Positions 62,658 to 64,000 of a stretch of 64,000 nt of DNA are shown here, one piece after another. Source of the stretch: Oegoconia quadripuncta (lineage: Eukaryota; Arthropoda; Insecta; Lepidoptera; Autostichidae); the NCBI GenBank assembly GCA_949316235.1, contig OX438748.1, positions 11,473,001 through 11,537,000 of the forward strand, read 5' to 3'. The position numbers were made by a program, and so were the translations under genes. The notes beneath the pieces are model-generated. The model was not told the origin of the DNA. It ran no database searches and saw only the letters and a list, made by a program, of their open reading frames with translations. Position 1 is the stretch's first letter, and every line of letters begins with the position of its first letter.

Positions 62658-64000
62658 CAATGTGTCCCGGAGAGAAGTGACCAGCGGGCGTAGTTTGAAA
62701 ATTTATACAAAATTATCGATAAATCATTTAAATTTAGAGACCTAACTGCTTTTGTTTTTTAAAAATTGTTAATCCTTTTTTTTTAATAGACATGTCTGAC
62801 CTTCTGCACTATTTTAGTCATAATTTCTTTGTTTTTACGTCTTTCCCAATTCTTTTTTTTTTAATTCAGTGCTGTTATTATTATTCATCAAATTAAGTTA
62901 TGAAAATTATCCCAAAACAAATAAATAATTTATTAAAAAAGAAATAAACTTAAAATTCGACCAACAAAACTGTATTTCTTTAAGTTTAAAAATAAAAAAA
63001 CGAAAAATGTCCCTATAACATCATGTTTTTTTTTAATTATTATGATACTACATGATATTCTCTAAAATATCCTCGAACAATGTTTTTAGTTATTTCAAAT
63101 AAATGTGAACGTACGAGACATTGAAATTGACCTTTTATGCTCCAGTAACTAGATAGAGATAAGTTTAAAAAAATGAAAGTAATGTTTTAAGCAGTTTATT
63201 TGCACATTTAAGTGTTTTGTTATTACAATGAATCATTTTGATTTTAACATGATAGTTTAATAATAAATAAAAGATACTTAATTTGTTAAAATGGTTGTTT
63301 ATTAAGAAAAATCAGGTAATTAATTAATTATGTTTTCAAAATGACCGCCGTCAGCGGTTATGCAGGCCAGGGCCCTAAATGACATCCTTAGTGTAGTTCG
63401 CCTTATTTCTGCATGATTCTGCGCTATTTCTGCGGCAGCAGCATCGATTCTCTGTTTCAGCTGGTCTCTTGAAATTATTGGCACAGCATAAACTTTTTGC
63501 TTCATGTAGCCCCAGAAATAATAATCAAGAGGCGTCAAGTCTGGTGACCTCGGGGGCCATGCTATTGGACCGCCTCTGCCAATCCATCTTGGATAATTTT
63601 CATTGATGAATTCACGTAACGAAACATAATTAATTAATTACCTGATTTTTCTTAATAAACAACCATTTTAACAAATTAAGTATCTTTTATTTATTATTAA
63701 ACTATCATGTTAAAATCAAAATGATTCATTGTAATAACAAAACACTTAAATGTGCAAATAAACTGCTTAAAACATTACTTTCATTTTTTTAAACTTATCT
63801 CTATCTAGTTACTGGAGCATAAAAGGTCAATTTCAATGTCTCGTACGTTCACATTTATTTGAAATAACTAAAAACATTGTTCGAGGATATTTTAGAGAAT
63901 ATCATGTAGTATCATAATAATTAAAAAAAAACATGATGTTATAGGGACATTTTTCGTTTTTTTATTTTTAAACTTAAAGAAATACAGTTTTGTTGGTCGA
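62658..64000. mobile_element. Fold-back mariner-like element, truncated by window end
   Basis: Starts CAATGTGTCCCGGAGAGAAG after TATA. Bases 62957-63335 are an exact inverse of 63622-64000, and the right arm is still matching when the window stops. The 286-bp centre holds the C-terminal piece of a transposase. If symmetry holds, the element ends near 64299. Confidence 0.88.
63320..63619 (-). pseudogene. Transposase C-terminal fragment
   Basis: Minus strand reads LREFINENYPRWIGRGGP, IAWPPRSPDLTPLDYYFWGY (third catalytic D) and ends DGGHFENIIN, clearly related to the intact 353-residue transposases (PTWIGTNGPIRWP, SPDLTPLDFFFWGY, HFEHLIN). No N-terminal half: the first two catalytic D are missing, so it cannot act. 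Confidence 0.85.

Noticed and set aside
1..64000. CRISPR arrays, operons, ribosome binding sites, origins
   Set aside because: Composition, introns and SINE/LINE content show eukaryotic nuclear DNA; no regularly spaced direct repeats of CRISPR type were seen.

Overview
This is an AT-rich insect nuclear window, almost certainly from a moth or butterfly. The evidence is a gene with split exons and GT-AG introns that encodes an insect-type odorant receptor, many tRNA-headed SINE copies, decayed non-LTR retrotransposons of the kinds common in Lepidoptera, and Tc1/mariner-type DNA transposons with TA target duplications. Nothing prokaryotic is present. Most short open frames are noise or pieces of repeats.

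The left third (about 0.7-21.4 kb, minus strand) holds one odorant receptor gene that no single long open frame reveals. I assembled eight exons by hand: 21405-21164, 16186-15960, 15311-15196, 12621-12546, 7507-7363, 3776-3677, 2892-2779 and 889-734. Their intron phases agree at all seven junctions and they join into 392 codons, close to the normal family length. A short last exon, usual for this family, was not found and may lie beyond the left edge. The introns carry a complete mariner-like element (intron 1), LINE and SINE pieces, miniature inverted-repeat elements and several perfect hairpins.

The middle (about 21.5-57 kb) is mainly intergenic or intronic DNA packed with SINEs, LINE 3' ends, MITEs and simple repeats. 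Three isolated exon-like pieces stand out: a short first coding exon at 25736-25762 (+), a signal-peptide exon with several upstream ORFs at 43176-43215 (+), and an exon of unknown product at 41820-41937 (-).

The right end holds a second, nearly identical copy of the mariner-like element in the opposite orientation (57196-59315). It is inserted into an old LINE. A fold-back element starts at 62658 and runs off the window; its arms flank the C-terminal remnant of a related transposase. The two intact transposases (353 residues, one difference, a D-D-D triad with 40 residues between the last two D) suggest recent activity of that family here. One LINE family and the most abundant SINE share a very similar 3' tail, which suggests that the LINE mobilises the SINE.
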